64,000 bases of DNA. Source: Marinobacter alexandrii. GTDB lineage: Bacteria; Pseudomonadota; Gammaproteobacteria; Pseudomonadales; Oleiphilaceae. Of the stretch, positions 1 through 9,439 are shown piece after piece. The stretch is from positions 62,001-126,000 of the forward strand of contig NZ_SWKM01000012.1 of NCBI RefSeq assembly GCF_005871205.1, in the 5' to 3' direction. The notes under the pieces are model-generated. The model saw only the letters and a program-made list of their open reading frames with translations, did not search any database and had not been told where the DNA came from. The translations under genes were made by a program, and so were the position numbers. Within the stretch, counting starts at the first letter, position 1. Each line of letters opens with the position of its first letter.

Positions 1-614
1 AACACCGGTACCAGGCCTTCCACGTTTTGCTGTGACGCCACATAAGGACCGCCCAGGCGGTCAGCCAGCCAGAGATCGATCTGGCCCAGTTCCAGCCGCT
101 TCGGGTTCAGGTCATCGCTGTCCAGCGCCGACACTTCGTAACCATTCTTGATCAGATATTCCGATTTGACGTCATTACGGTAACCACCGAACACCATGCC
201 CCTGGCGTCCGAGAGCTCGTCCATCTCGAAGTCAGAACCCGGTGGTGCGAAAACTGTCCACAGGTTGTCGGTCAGAGGCCCCACCCACTTGAACAGCGGC
301 GCGCGCTCCTCGGTGTAGGTGGTACAGAAAATGCCGTGGTTTTCCTTGCTCAGAGCGCGGTTGTAACCGTAGTCCCAGTTGCGGAGCTTGATGCGGTAAT
401 CGAGATTGGTCTGCTTCAGCGCCGCCACCACCAGCTCCGTGCACAACCCGTCAATATCCTCCTGACCATGCTCAAACGCACGCCCGGATGCGCTCATGTT
501 GTACGGAGGGAAATTTTCGGTGTAGAGGTAGAGCCGTTCTTCTGCCTGCACGGTGGTTGTCGACGCCATCAGCGTCAGCGCCACCGTAGCAAAACCTGTT
601 ACTAGTTTGATCAC
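1..614 (-). CDS. Family 3 extracellular solute-binding protein (partial, C-terminus off the left edge)
   Basis: About 204 codons are visible. The start is GTG at 614-612, preceded by a GGGAG ribosome-binding site. The first 23 or so residues form a signal peptide (VIKLVTGFATVALTLMAS...VQA). The mature part begins LYLYTENFPPYNM, as in periplasmic binding proteins of the SBP_bac_3 type, followed by a glycine-rich ligand-binding core with YTEERAPLFKWVGPL and a VFGGYRND segment. Such proteins bind amino acids or related small solutes in the periplasm. Many marine examples stand alone without ABC permease genes, and no permease is visible here, although the missing side lies outside the window. 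The ligand cannot be told from sequence. The family call is fairly sure; the substrate is unknown. Confidence 0.8.
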   Translation of the reverse strand, partial: MIKLVTGFATVALTLMASTTTVQAEERLYLYTENFPPYNMSASGRAFEHGQEDIDGLCTELVVAALKQTNLDYRIKLRNWDYGYNRALSKENHGIFCTTYTEERAPLFKWVGPLTDNLWTVFAPPGSDFEMDELSDARGMVFGGYRNDVKSEYLIKNGYEVSALDSDDLNPKRLELGQIDLWLADRLGGPYVASQQNVEGLVPV

Positions 615-739
615 GCCTTTACTCCCTAATGTACTCAATAAGTAAATTCCCTAACTAGAACGCCAGATTACCGCTGTGCGTTCCCGGATTGGGAGATAAA
701 AACGTATCAATTGGTAACGGGGCTGAAACAAAACCGGGC

Positions 740-767
740 GCACCGCCGGCATGCCGGCAATCCGCTG
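740..767 (-). terminator. Possible terminator or hairpin after mnmE
   Basis: Just beyond the mnmE stop the minus strand holds the palindrome GCCGGCATGCCGGC (745-758), and about 12 bases further comes a T-rich stretch (TTTTGTTT). The palindrome has no proper loop and the T stretch is displaced, so this is only a weak candidate. Confidence 0.3.
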
Positions 768-2138
768 TTATTTACCAATGCAGAAACTGGAGAAGATCTT
801 GCCGAGCAGTTCGTCCGGACTCAGGTGCCCGGTGATTTCCCCCAGGGCATCCTGAGCCGCGCGCAGGTCTTCCGCGAGCAGTTCGCCAGCGCCGTAACCT
901 TCCAGCTGACCCTGGCCCTGCAACAGATTTTCGCGCGCCCGCTCCAGGGCATCCAAGTGCCGGCGCCGGGCCAGGAAGCCACCCTCGGTGGTGCTGGCAA
1001 ACCCCATGCATTGCTTAAGATGATTCCTCAGTACCTCGAGGCCGTCGGAGGATTTTGCTGCCAGTCGGATCACCGGCGCACTACTGCCGTCGGTGTCGGT
1101 AAAGCCCACGGTTTCCGAGGACAGGTCGACCTTGTTCCGCACCACGGTAACGGGCGCATTGGCGGGTAGGCGGTCGATAAAATCCGGCCAGATCTCGTGG
1201 GGTTCGGTCTGATCGGTGGTCGTAGCGTCCACCATCAGCAGGATCCGGTCGGCCTGGGCAATTTCATCCCAGGCCCGGGCAATACCGATCTGCTCAACCT
1301 CGTCCGGGCTGTCCCGCAGGCCCGCGGTGTCGATGATGTGCAGCGGCATGCCATCGATGTGAATATGTTCGCGCAGGACATCCCGGGTGGTGCCTTCGAT
1401 GGCGGTAACGATGGCCGCCTCGCGACCGGCCAGGGCATTGAGCAGGCTCGACTTGCCGGCGTTGGGACGGCCGGCAATCACCACCTTCATGCCATCCCGG
1501 AGAATGGTGCCTTGCTGGGCCTCACCGAGGATGATCTCCAACCGGTCGAGCAGCTGCTGCAGATCACCGGCAACCTTGCCGTCGGCCAGGAAATCGATCT
1601 CTTCCTCGGGAAAGTCGATGGCCGCTTCCACGTAGATGCGCAGGTGAGTCACCGCATCCACCAGGTCGTCGACACGTCGGGAGAACACCCCCTGCATGGA
1701 GCGCACGGCGCAGCGTGCGGCCTGCTCCGAACTGCTTTCGATGAGATCGGCGATGGCCTCGGCCTGGGCCAGATCCAGTTTGTCGTTCAGAAACGCCCGC
1801 TCGGAAAACTCACCCGGCCGCGCCAGCCGCGCGCCATAGCTGCAGACTTCCCGCAACAACAGGTCAAGGATAACGGTACCGCCATGGCCCTGGAGTTCGA
1901 ACACATCTTCGCCGGTGAACGAATGCGGGTTGGGGAAGAACAATCCGATGCCTTCATCGATCAGGCCACCATCCTGGTCCAGGAAAGGGCCGTAATGGGC
2001 GTATCGCGGCTTGGGGATAAAGCCCAGCATTTGCCGGGCGATGTCCGCGGCGGCTGGGCCCGACACCCGAACAATCCCCACGCCGGCCTGGCCGGGGGCA
2101 GTGGCAATAGCGGCAATTGTGTCTGCTGTCTGGCTCAT
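768..2138 (-). CDS. mnmE: tRNA uridine-5-carboxymethylaminomethyl modification GTPase MnmE
   Basis: With MnmG this GTPase installs the cmnm5 group on U34 of certain tRNAs. The 456 residues give the family's usual length. The order is an N-terminal tetrahydrofolate-binding domain ([22 protein letters not shown]), a helical domain, an embedded G domain with Walker [10 protein letters not shown], the DTAGLR switch and NKVD, and the C-terminal CIGK whose cysteine is diagnostic of MnmE. The ATG at 2138 is preferred because AAGGAA lies 6 nt upstream and homologues begin MSxxDTI; an in-frame TTG at 2162 would add eight unconserved residues. It lies 76 nt downstream of yidC, with a hairpin in between, as in many gammaproteobacteria. 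Confidence 0.97.
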   Translation of the reverse strand: MSQTADTIAAIATAPGQAGVGIVRVSGPAAADIARQMLGFIPKPRYAHYGPFLDQDGGLIDEGIGLFFPNPHSFTGEDVFELQGHGGTVILDLLLREVCSYGARLARPGEFSERAFLNDKLDLAQAEAIADLIESSSEQAARCAVRSMQGVFSRRVDDLVDAVTHLRIYVEAAIDFPEEEIDFLADGKVAGDLQQLLDRLEIILGEAQQGTILRDGMKVVIAGRPNAGKSSLLNALAGREAAIVTAIEGTTRDVLREHIHIDGMPLHIIDTAGLRDSPDEVEQIGIARAWDEIAQADRILLMVDATTTDQTEPHEIWPDFIDRLPANAPVTVVRNKVDLSSETVGFTDTDGSSAPVIRLAAKSSDGLEVLRNHLKQCMGFASTTEGGFLARRRHLDALERARENLLQGQGQLEGYGAGELLAEDLRAAQDALGEITGHLSPDELLGKIFSSFCIGK

Positions 2139-2161
2139 GAACATTCCTTCGGGCGCAAACA

Positions 2162-2188
2162 ACAGAGGCTCCGTGAAGGAGCCTCTGT
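2162..2188 (-). terminator. 11-bp perfect hairpin between yidC and mnmE
   Basis: ACAGAGGCTCC (2162-2172) pairs perfectly with GGAGCCTCTGT (2178-2188) around the 5-nt loop GTGAA. On the minus strand a short TGTTTG follows, so it could be a leaky terminator or attenuator between yidC and mnmE, or an mRNA-processing or stabilising element. The weak U tract makes full termination uncertain. Confidence 0.55.
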
Positions 2189-2214
2189 CTGGGTCGGGTC
2201 AAAAGTACCGGTTG

Positions 2215-3918
2215 TTAGTACTTTTTCCCAGCCGTCTCTGCTTCAATCTTGCGGGTAATGTACCACTGCTGACTGATCGACAGAATATTGTTCACCAGCC
2301 AGTACAGTACCAGACCGGCCGGGAACCAGAGGAAGAACACCGTAAAGATCAGCGGCATCATCTTCATGATCTTGGCCTGCATCGGATCCGGCGGTGTCGG
2401 GTTCAGGTGCATCTGCAGGAACATGCTGGCGCCCATCAGGATCGGCAGAATGAAGTACGGATCCATCTGGGACAAATCCTGAATCCAGAGCATGAACGGG
2501 GCGTGACGCAACTGCACGCTCTCGAACAGTACCCAGTACAGGGAGATAAACACCGGCATCTGCACCAGGATCGGCAGACAGCCGCCCAGCGGATTGATTT
2601 TCTCACGCTTGTACAGCGCCATCATTTCCTGGGACATGCGCTGTCGGTCGTCGCCGTACAGTTCCTTGAGGCGAGTCAACTGCGGCGCCACCGCACGCAT
2701 CTTCGCCATCGACTTGTAGCTGGTGGCCGACAGGTGGAAGAACACCGCCTTGACCAGCACGGTCAGCAGGATGATGGCGACACCCCAATTGCCTACCAGG
2801 CCGTAGAACCACTCCAGGATGATAAACAGCGGCAGTGAAATGAAGAACAGGAAACCGAAATCGACGGTGCGATCCAGGTTCGGTGCGACATTCTCCAGTC
2901 GATCGATAATCTTCGGGCCGATGTAAGCACGGGCGCCCACTTCCACGGTGTCACCGGACGCCACCGTAGTGGCCGGATAGACAAAGCCCATCACGTACAG
3001 AGGGCCGCGACGTGTAGTCTGGAACTGAGCCGGTTGATCAGGCTCGGGTACCCATGCCGCCAGGAAGTAGTGCTGCAGGAACGCCAGCCAGCCGTTGGTA
3101 ACGGACTGATTCACCGGAGTTTCGGCCAGATCACCGAAATCAAACTTCTCGTACGGATCCTCCGAAGAACTCATCACCATGCCCAGGAACGCCTGAATAC
3201 CCATGCTGTTCTGAGCGGTCGGGTCGGGTGCCTGATCCCGGACGATCTTACCGGTGAAGTTGGCTTTCCAGGTCTCGTTGGACTGGTTATCGATCAGGTA
3301 GCGCACGCCGATTTCATAGCTGTTGCGCTCAAACTGATAGCGCTTGGTGATCTTGACGCCGTCGTCGGTGGTGTAGGTCAGGTCCACAGTCAGTTGGTCC
3401 TGGCCTTCAGACAGCTCATAGCTATCAGCGTTGGTCTGGTATACCGGCGCGCTGCCATTGGCACGGCTATCCGGACCATTGCGGCCAATCAAGCCACTTT
3501 CCATGACGTAGGTGCGGCTGTTGGTGTTGGTCAGCAGCTTCAGCGGTTCCCGGCTGTTCAGGGACTTGTCGTAATCGGTCAGTGAGCTGTGGATAAGATT
3601 GCCACTGACCCGGTCAATGGTGAGCTCGAAGACGTCGGTGCGAACGGTAACAAACTGGTCTTCAACGGTGATGTCGGAATCCGTCGCGGTGGCAATCTGC
3701 TCTCCGCTCTCCGGCGTGCTGAACTCCTCACTGGTGCCTGTGCTCTGGTTCTGCTCAGGAAGCACCATGCTGTCTTCGCCGCCGGTGGTAGAACCGGCAT
3801 TGGTCTGGGCCACCTGTTCCGTTTGCGGCTGCTGATGGTAATCCTCATTCCAGGCAAGCACCATCAGATAACTGACAATAGCCAGGCCGGCAAATAATAC
3901 GATGCGTTGAATATCCAT
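2215..3918 (-). CDS. yidC: Membrane protein insertase YidC
   Basis: YidC inserts and folds inner-membrane proteins, alone or with SecYEG. The 567 residues match the Gram-negative form. An N-terminal membrane anchor (IVLFAGLAIVSYLMVLAW) is followed by a low-complexity Ser/Thr/Gln linker, a large periplasmic beta-sandwich domain (about 60-340), and the Oxa1-like core (about 360-550) with its hydrophobic helices and the MGASMFLQMHLNPTPPDP segment. The C-terminus is basic (ISQQWYITRKIEAE). It starts 4 nt after the yidD stop, in the conserved rpmH-rnpA-yidD-yidC-mnmE order, so ribosomal protein, RNase P and membrane-insertion genes are probably co-transcribed. The start ATG begins MDIQR, typical for the family. 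Confidence 0.98.
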   Translation of the reverse strand: MDIQRIVLFAGLAIVSYLMVLAWNEDYHQQPQTEQVAQTNAGSTTGGEDSMVLPEQNQSTGTSEEFSTPESGEQIATATDSDITVEDQFVTVRTDVFELTIDRVSGNLIHSSLTDYDKSLNSREPLKLLTNTNSRTYVMESGLIGRNGPDSRANGSAPVYQTNADSYELSEGQDQLTVDLTYTTDDGVKITKRYQFERNSYEIGVRYLIDNQSNETWKANFTGKIVRDQAPDPTAQNSMGIQAFLGMVMSSSEDPYEKFDFGDLAETPVNQSVTNGWLAFLQHYFLAAWVPEPDQPAQFQTTRRGPLYVMGFVYPATTVASGDTVEVGARAYIGPKIIDRLENVAPNLDRTVDFGFLFFISLPLFIILEWFYGLVGNWGVAIILLTVLVKAVFFHLSATSYKSMAKMRAVAPQLTRLKELYGDDRQRMSQEMMALYKREKINPLGGCLPILVQMPVFISLYWVLFESVQLRHAPFMLWIQDLSQMDPYFILPILMGASMFLQMHLNPTPPDPMQAKIMKMMPLIFTVFFLWFPAGLVLYWLVNNILSISQQWYITRKIEAETAGKKY

Positions 3919-3922
3919 AGAG

Positions 3923-4216
3923 TTACTGTCTGGTCTGGGTTGTAGTGTGGGAGTGCTTCGCCTGAAGGCAGGGTGTTACGGCCTTGCTGGAATCGGATTG
4001 TGCCATACCCGGCACTGGATCATAACCACCCTCGGCCCAGGGATGACATCTCAATAACCGACGGGTAGCGAGAATCAGTCCTTTCAACGCACCGTGATGG
4101 GTGATCGCTTCAACGGCGTATTGAGAACAGGTTGGATAATGGCGGCAATGACTGGCCATCAGGGGACTGAGTGCGTACTGGTAGAAACGGATAGGAGCAA
4201 GCAGGAGTTTACGCAT
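3923..4216 (-). CDS. yidD: Membrane protein insertion efficiency factor YidD
   Basis: YidD is a small membrane-associated protein that helps YidC-dependent insertion. The start is the ATG at 4216-4214, which overlaps the rnpA stop in TGATG, giving 97 residues beginning [19 protein letters not shown]. The family signature [19 protein letters not shown] and the segment [17 protein letters not shown] are intact. A longer reading from 4300 lies inside rnpA in another frame and is rejected. Overlap with rnpA and the 4-nt gap to yidC indicate translational coupling. Confidence 0.95.
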   Translation of the reverse strand: MRKLLLAPIRFYQYALSPLMASHCRHYPTCSQYAVEAITHHGALKGLILATRRLLRCHPWAEGGYDPVPGMAQSDSSKAVTPCLQAKHSHTTTQTRQ

Positions 4217-4623
4217 CAACCCGATCCTTTGCCGGCTGGTTGTGCTGATGGAGCGTTCGCAGGTAGCGATTGCTGGTGTTTCCGCTTTAGTCGACGCCAC
4301 AAATCGTTAAGTGCGGCCGTTACCGTTGGGGTTTCCAGATTGGCTAGCCCCTGGCGACCGAGTACGACAATATCCAGGCTGGGGTAATCGGTCTGATGCC
4401 GAAAAGTTTCCCGAACCTGTCGCTTGATCCGGTTTCTCTGGACCGCGAGCTTCAGATTTTTCTTGGAAAAAATCAAACCGATCCTGGCGTGCCCGAGATT
4501 ATTCGGTGTTGCCAGGATCAGAAAATTCTTGTGCGGAACTTTCAGCTGTACGTCATCGAAGACTTTGCCGTAATCAGCCGGTCTGAGCAGACGGTGCGAT
4601 TTCGGGAAACTCAAAGCCTTCAT
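4216..4623 (-). CDS. rnpA: Ribonuclease P protein component
   Basis: This is the basic protein cofactor of RNase P, which with the M1 RNA (not in this window) matures tRNA 5' ends. The 135 residues include the N-terminal [17 protein letters not shown] region and the RNR motif in [20 protein letters not shown], which contacts pre-tRNA and M1 RNA. The C-terminal 20 residues are low-complexity and unconserved. It lies 12 nt downstream of rpmH and overlaps yidD, as is usual near the origin. Confidence 0.97.
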   Translation of the reverse strand: MKALSFPKSHRLLRPADYGKVFDDVQLKVPHKNFLILATPNNLGHARIGLIFSKKNLKLAVQRNRIKRQVRETFRHQTDYPSLDIVVLGRQGLANLETPTVTAALNDLWRRLKRKHQQSLPANAPSAQPAGKGSG

Positions 4624-4635
4624 GAGGCGCGCTGG

Positions 4636-4770
4636 TTACGCTGACAGACGTGCGCGGCCTTTGGCACGACGACGGGAAATAACCTTGCGACCGTTGGCAG
4701 TGGCCATACGGGCACGGAAACCGTGTACGCGCTTACGCTTCAGGACGCTTGGTTGAAACGTTCTCTTCAT
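4636..4770 (-). CDS. rpmH: 50S ribosomal protein L34
   Basis: A 44-residue, strongly basic protein beginning [20 protein letters not shown] and ending GRARLSA: textbook bacterial L34. The ATG at 4770-4768 is chosen because all L34 proteins begin MKRT(F/Y)QPS; a 49-residue upstream extension to 4917 has no family resemblance. It is the first gene of the minus-strand rpmH-rnpA-yidD-yidC set and backs on to the candidate origin. Confidence 0.98.
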   Translation of the reverse strand: MKRTFQPSVLKRKRVHGFRARMATANGRKVISRRRAKGRARLSA

Positions 4771-5417
4771 GGTGATGATCTCACAATTCGTAAGTTGAAA
4801 ATTCGTATGTGGCTGGAAAATGTACAGCCAAAACAGGAGCGGCATGATATGCAAATGCGGGGGAAAGTTCAATGGGTATCGATAAGTGGTTTTCACAGGT
4901 GCCCATTGGCCGGACAAATCAGACCAGATAATAAAATCTATAGGTTCTTTTAGAATTCTCTTTAAGGATTAATTATTACTGTTATTACTGAGGCTGTTTT
5001 CTGTGGATAAGCAATGGAAAAGGCTTTTAGTCAGTAAGTTACGGAGATGATAAGGGGGCTTACAAGTACCGATGAGCCCTGTGGACAGTGGCGCCACGAA
5101 TTGTGCATAAGTGCTTTCGGGTGATCACCTCCTAGTTATCCACCGTTCGGTCCTAGGGTTTCACACAGGGTTGAAGGCAGGGTGTACACAGGGGGGTGTG
5201 GATAACAATTATTGAAAGAATTTTCTGTACACAAGGCTGTAGGTAAGTCTGTAACTAAATGATAAATTTGCTAATTTGTTTCCACAGCCTGTTCATGAAA
5301 TAGTCGGCGGTCTTTCACTGGTGGGCCCATCGGGTTAGAATCTCGCGTTACCTCTTTGGATTGGATGTCTCGCTATTCTGATCTGAGACATTTCTGGGTT
5401 ATCGGGAGCAGGCTGTC
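4771..5417. other. Candidate chromosomal origin (oriC) between rpmH and dnaA
   Basis: This 647-bp stretch has no gene. It holds two perfect DnaA boxes (TGTGGATAA at 5002-5010 and 5197-5205, reverse of TTATCCACA), TTATGCACA (reverse, 5102-5110, fits TTATNCACA) and TTATCCACC (5136-5144). AT-rich flanks lie at about 4920-4995 and 5205-5285 and could be the unwinding element. In Pseudomonas and relatives the functional oriC sits in this rpmH-dnaA gap. The divergent promoters of rpmH (-) and dnaA (+) must also be here; a possible minus-strand TTAAAG-17 nt-TATAGA lies at about 4940-4970 but is weak. Box content is seen directly; origin function is inferred. Confidence 0.8.
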
Positions 5418-6881
5418 GTGCCGAACACCATGTGGCATCAATGTCTTGAAGTACTCCGGGACGAGTTTCCCGCACAACAGTTCAACACCTGGCTCAGACC
5501 CCTGCAGTCCGATCTCCGGGAGGGGCAGCTGATGTTGTTTGCCCCCAACCGGTTTGTTATGGACTGGGTTAATGAGAAATACCTTCGGCGTATAGAAGAA
5601 GTGTTGAAGGATCTGAACGGAGGCCAGGCTCCCCGTGTAAATATGAAGGTTGGCTCTGCGCCTCGGAACAGTGAGCCGGTGAGCCGGTCTGAGGTCCCGG
5701 TTCGATCCAGTGGCTCGGTTCAGGAAGAAAGCGGCAGCCGGGTCACCGAGGAAGAAAAAGGTGTCGCGGTCAGTGCCGGCGACAATACCTCGGTGCGCGC
5801 CAAAGCAAGTAACCCAAGTAACGGGCGGCGGTCGGTTCAGGTCGAGGGCGACATCAAGCACCAGAGTTTCCTGAATGAAGGCTTCACCTTCGATACCTTT
5901 GTGGAAGGTAAGTCGAACCAGCTGGCCCGGGCCGCTTCCATGCAGGTTGCGGAGAATCCGGGCGGCGCCTACAACCCGTTGTTCCTCTATGGCGGCGTTG
6001 GTCTGGGTAAAACCCACCTAATGCACGCGATTGGTAACGAGATCGTTCGGCGCAAACCGGGAGCCAAGGTGGCCTACCTGCGTTCCGAACGGTTCGTGGC
6101 GGATATGGTGAAGGCGCTGCAATTGAACGCGATCAACGAGTTCAAGCGCTACTATCGGTCGGTGGACGCGCTGCTGATCGACGATATTCAGTTTTTCGCC
6201 CGCAAGGAGCGCTCCCAGGAAGAGTTTTTCCACACCTTCAATGCCTTGCTTGAAGGCGGGCAGCAGGTCATCGTGACTTGTGATCGCTTCCCCAAGGAAA
6301 TTGTCGACATGGAGGAGCGCTTGAAGTCCCGGTTTGGTTGGGGCCTGACGGTGATGGTGGAACCACCGGAACTGGAAACCCGGGTCGCCATCCTGATGAA
6401 GAAGGCGGACCAGGCGAACGTGAAACTCAGTAGTGAAGCGGCCTTTTTTATTGCCCAGAAGATCCGCTCAAACGTGCGGGAGCTAGAAGGGGCGCTTCGT
6501 TTGGTGATAGCGAACGCTCACTTCACCGGGTCGGAAATTACCCCGCCGTTTATTCGGGAGAGTCTGAAAGATCTGTTGGCCCTGCACGAGAAGCAGGTCA
6601 GCATCGACAACATTCAGCGTACCGTGGCGGAGTATTACAAGATCAAAGTGGCCGACCTGCTGTCCAAGCGTCGGACCCGGACGGTGACCCGGCCACGCCA
6701 GGTGGCGATGTCGCTGTCCAAGGAATTGACCAATCACAGTCTGCCGGAAATTGGTGACGCCTTCGGTGGCCGTGACCACACCACCGTGCTGCACGCGTGC
6801 AAGAAAATCGTGGAACTGCAGGAGACTGATCCGGGTATCCGCGAGGATTATCAGAACTTTATGAGATTGCTGACCACCTGA
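5418..6881 (+). CDS. dnaA: Chromosomal replication initiator protein DnaA
   Basis: DnaA binds DnaA boxes at oriC, melts the duplex with ATP bound and loads DnaB. The 487 residues show domain I ([21 protein letters not shown]), a long variable, acidic linker (about 80-145), the AAA+ domain with Walker A GGVGLGKT (192-199) and Walker B LLIDDIQF (252-259), and domain IV with [14 protein letters not shown]. The start is GTG at 5418, aligned with the Pseudomonas and E. coli N-termini (Trp at position 6) and preceded by GGGAGCAGG; the next in-frame ATG is at 5430. dnaN follows after 55 bp, so they are likely one transcription unit. Confidence 0.98.
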   Translation: MPNTMWHQCLEVLRDEFPAQQFNTWLRPLQSDLREGQLMLFAPNRFVMDWVNEKYLRRIEEVLKDLNGGQAPRVNMKVGSAPRNSEPVSRSEVPVRSSGSVQEESGSRVTEEEKGVAVSAGDNTSVRAKASNPSNGRRSVQVEGDIKHQSFLNEGFTFDTFVEGKSNQLARAASMQVAENPGGAYNPLFLYGGVGLGKTHLMHAIGNEIVRRKPGAKVAYLRSERFVADMVKALQLNAINEFKRYYRSVDALLIDDIQFFARKERSQEEFFHTFNALLEGGQQVIVTCDRFPKEIVDMEERLKSRFGWGLTVMVEPPELETRVAILMKKADQANVKLSSEAAFFIAQKIRSNVRELEGALRLVIANAHFTGSEITPPFIRESLKDLLALHEKQVSIDNIQRTVAEYYKIKVADLLSKRRTRTVTRPRQVAMSLSKELTNHSLPEIGDAFGGRDHTTVLHACKKIVELQETDPGIREDYQNFMRLLTT

Positions 6882-6936
6882 TGCCGGGCGTTAGCGCAAA
6901 ACATTCACCCTTCAACTTAAAAGAATGCTGAGTGCC

Positions 6937-8040
6937 ATGAAACTGACGATCAGCCGTGAATCCCTGCTTACCCCGCTGCAAAGCATTGCTGGCGTGGTGG
7001 AAAAGAAACAGACCATGCCGGTGCTGTCGAATGTTCTGCTGGTAGCCGAAGATAATACTCTGACGCTGACCGGCACCAATATGGAAGTGGAACTGGTGGC
7101 TCGGGTAACTCCGGTGCACGTTGACCAGCCTGGCCGGATCACCGTGCCCGCCCGTAAGCTGGCCGACATCTGTCGGGCGCTGGGTGAAGAAGCGCCCCTG
7201 GAGCTTGGGCTGGAAGGTGACCGGTTGCACCTGCGTTGTGGAAAAAGTCACTTTACCCTGTCGACACTGCCGGCGGAGCATTTCCCGAATGTCGAAGACG
7301 AAGCCGAAAGCTTCCGTCTGGAACTGCCCCAGAAAGAACTGGAGCGGATGTTCGATGCCACGGCGTTCGCCATGGCCCAGCAGGATGTCCGTTATTACCT
7401 GAACGGCCTGTTGCTGGAAGTGGATCAGGGCCATGTCCGTACCGTCGCCACCGACGGCCACCGGCTGGCCATGGCGCACCTGGAGTTATCCACAGGTTGT
7501 CCGGAACTGCGGCAGGTGATTGTGCCCCGTAAGGGTGTGCTGGAACTGGCCCGGCTGCTGGATGATGTGGAAACACCGGTGACCCTGGTAATCGGTGATA
7601 ACCACCTGCGGGCCACTGTCGGTGCCTATACCTTCACCTCGAAACTGATCGAGGGCAAGTTCCCGGACTACAACCGGGTTATCCCCAGAGGTGGCGACAA
7701 AGTAGTCCTGGCCGATCGGGCAACCCTGAAGAACACTCTCCAGCGTGCCGGTATCCTGTCCCACGAAAACATTCGCGGGGTACGGCTGAACCTGGCACCG
7801 AACGAGTTGCAGGTGTTTGCCAATAACCCGGACCAGGAGCAGGCGGAAGATGCACTGCCGGTGGAGTACCAAGGTGAATCCCTGCAGATTGGATTCAACG
7901 TTGGTTATCTGGTGGATGTGATGAACGCACTGGATGACGACCAGGTGAAAATCACCCTGTCCAATCCGAACAGCAGTGCACTGATCGAGTCCCAGATGGA
8001 CAATCGCTGCCTGTACGTCGTTATGCCGATGCGGCTATAG
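6937..8040 (+). CDS. dnaN: DNA polymerase III sliding clamp (beta subunit)
   Basis: The ring-shaped beta clamp tethers DNA polymerase III and other proteins to DNA. The product is 367 residues and starts MKLTISRESLLTPLQ at the ATG 6937; an in-frame ATG at 6925 adds four unconserved residues. The three clamp domains, NGLLLEV...ATDGHRLA in the middle and the C-terminal YVVMPMRL are all characteristic. A perfect DnaA box lies inside the gene at 7486-7494. The stop TAG at 8038-8040 overlaps the ribosome-binding site of the next gene, so the kinase downstream is translated from the same message. Confidence 0.98.
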   Translation: MKLTISRESLLTPLQSIAGVVEKKQTMPVLSNVLLVAEDNTLTLTGTNMEVELVARVTPVHVDQPGRITVPARKLADICRALGEEAPLELGLEGDRLHLRCGKSHFTLSTLPAEHFPNVEDEAESFRLELPQKELERMFDATAFAMAQQDVRYYLNGLLLEVDQGHVRTVATDGHRLAMAHLELSTGCPELRQVIVPRKGVLELARLLDDVETPVTLVIGDNHLRATVGAYTFTSKLIEGKFPDYNRVIPRGGDKVVLADRATLKNTLQRAGILSHENIRGVRLNLAPNELQVFANNPDQEQAEDALPVEYQGESLQIGFNVGYLVDVMNALDDDQVKITLSNPNSSALIESQMDNRCLYVVMPMRL

Positions 8041-8050
8041 GAGAATCACC

Positions 8051-9322
8051 ATGGGCACCGTGACGAACGGAATCAAGGGCGCCTTCAGGATTGGACAAAC
8101 CCTGTCCGTGCTGGGGCGTACCGGTGTCAATTGGGTTCGGGGCGATCGCCCCCCTACCCCGCGTCTGTTACGGCAGACTTTCGAATCCTTGGGCGCGACC
8201 TACATCAAGCTGGGTCAGTTCATTGCCAGCTCGCCCACCTTCTTCCCGAAGGAGTATGTGGAGGAATTCCAGTACTGCCTGGATAAAACCCCCAACCTGC
8301 CCTTCGGTGTGATCAAGAAGATTATCAGCGACGAACTGGATCGGCCGCTTGACCAGGTATACGCGGATATTGATCCGGTGGCGCTGGCGTCAGCCTCCAT
8401 TGCCCAGGTTCACGCGGCACGGCTGGTAACCGGTGAGGATGTAGTCATCAAGGTGCAGAAGCCGGGTGTGGAAAACATCCTGCTGACTGATCTGAATTTC
8501 CTGTACCTGTCGGCGCGCATCCTGGAGACGCTGGCGCCGAAACTATCCTGGACCTCGTTGTCCGGGATTGTCGAGGAAATCCAGCGCACCATGATGGAGG
8601 AATGTGACTTCATCAAGGAAGCGAATAACCTGAAGGTGTTTCGCAACTTCCTGAACGATACGCACAATGAAGACGCCACGGTACCGCTGGTGTATGAACA
8701 TTGCAGCACCCGCCGGGTACTGACTATGGAGCGTTTCCACGGGGTTCCGTTAACCGACCTGGAAAGCATCCGGGGTTACGCACGGGACCCGGAGCGGACC
8801 CTGATCACGGCGATGAACACCTGGTTCGCCAGCCTGACCCAGTGTGAATTTTTTCACGCTGACGTTCACGCCGGTAACCTGATGGTGCTGCAGGACGGTC
8901 GGGTCGGCTTTATCGACTTCGGCATTGTCGGGCGGATCAAGCCGGACACCTGGCAGGCGGTCAGTGATTTCATTTCGTCGGTGATGGTGGGTAACTTCGA
9001 AGGCATGGCCGACGCCATGATTCGGATCGGGGTAACGCATCAGACAGTACTGGTGGATGAACTGGCGGCGGACCTGCGCCGATTGTATCAGCAGATGGAC
9101 AAGATGGTACCGGATCAGGTGCCGTACGAGGCAGATCAGGCCGAAGACGATGTAAACCACATCCTGATGGATATGGTGAAAATCGGCGAGAGCCACGGCC
9201 TGCATTTTCCGCGGGAGTTTGCCTTGCTGCTGAAACAGTTCCTCTACTTCGATCGCTACGTCCACATCCTGGCGCCTGAAATGGATGTGTTCATGGATGA
9301 ACGATTGAACATGCTCCATTAA
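8051..9322 (+). CDS. ABC1/AarF/UbiB-family protein kinase-like protein
   Basis: This is an atypical kinase of the ABC1 (ADCK/UbiB) family, usually tied to quinone lipid metabolism. Visible motifs are KxGQ (K53-Q56), the Ala-rich ALASASIAQVH loop (111-121) replacing the glycine-rich loop, the nucleotide lysine K134, ExD (E184, D186), catalytic HADVHAGN (269-276) and DFG (289-291). At 423 residues it is shorter than UbiB itself (about 540) and I see no C-terminal membrane-helix pair, so I do not name it ubiB. AGGAG at 8039-8043 overlaps the dnaN stop and a strong terminator follows, so it belongs to the dnaA-dnaN unit, an unusual place for this family. Substrate unknown. Confidence 0.88.
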   Translation: MGTVTNGIKGAFRIGQTLSVLGRTGVNWVRGDRPPTPRLLRQTFESLGATYIKLGQFIASSPTFFPKEYVEEFQYCLDKTPNLPFGVIKKIISDELDRPLDQVYADIDPVALASASIAQVHAARLVTGEDVVIKVQKPGVENILLTDLNFLYLSARILETLAPKLSWTSLSGIVEEIQRTMMEECDFIKEANNLKVFRNFLNDTHNEDATVPLVYEHCSTRRVLTMERFHGVPLTDLESIRGYARDPERTLITAMNTWFASLTQCEFFHADVHAGNLMVLQDGRVGFIDFGIVGRIKPDTWQAVSDFISSVMVGNFEGMADAMIRIGVTHQTVLVDELAADLRRLYQQMDKMVPDQVPYEADQAEDDVNHILMDMVKIGESHGLHFPREFALLLKQFLYFDRYVHILAPEMDVFMDERLNMLH

Positions 9323-9359
9323 CGCGGTCGCCTTACCGGGCGGGCTTTTGTACACTAGG

Positions 9360-9394
9360 GCAGCGTTACACGAGTGGTAACGCTGCTTTTTTTT
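9360..9394 (+). terminator. Intrinsic terminator after the AarF-family gene
   Basis: GCAGCGTTAC (9360-9369) pairs perfectly with GTAACGCTGC (9377-9386) around a 7-nt loop, followed directly by eight T residues (9387-9394). It closes the dnaA-dnaN-kinase unit and separates it from recF. Confidence 0.93.
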
Positions 9395-9439
9395 GGTCGC
9401 TTCAAACTCCCCTCCTCGCCACGTTGAGTTCCCGTTTTT

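Noticed and set aside
1197..2258. A 353-residue plus-strand frame across mnmE
   Set aside because: Antisense to mnmE, no recognisable domains, and it crosses the yidC-mnmE hairpin.
4217..4300. Longer start for yidD
   Set aside because: The extra 28 residues are rnpA sequence read in another frame; the ATG in the TGATG overlap gives the conserved N-terminus.
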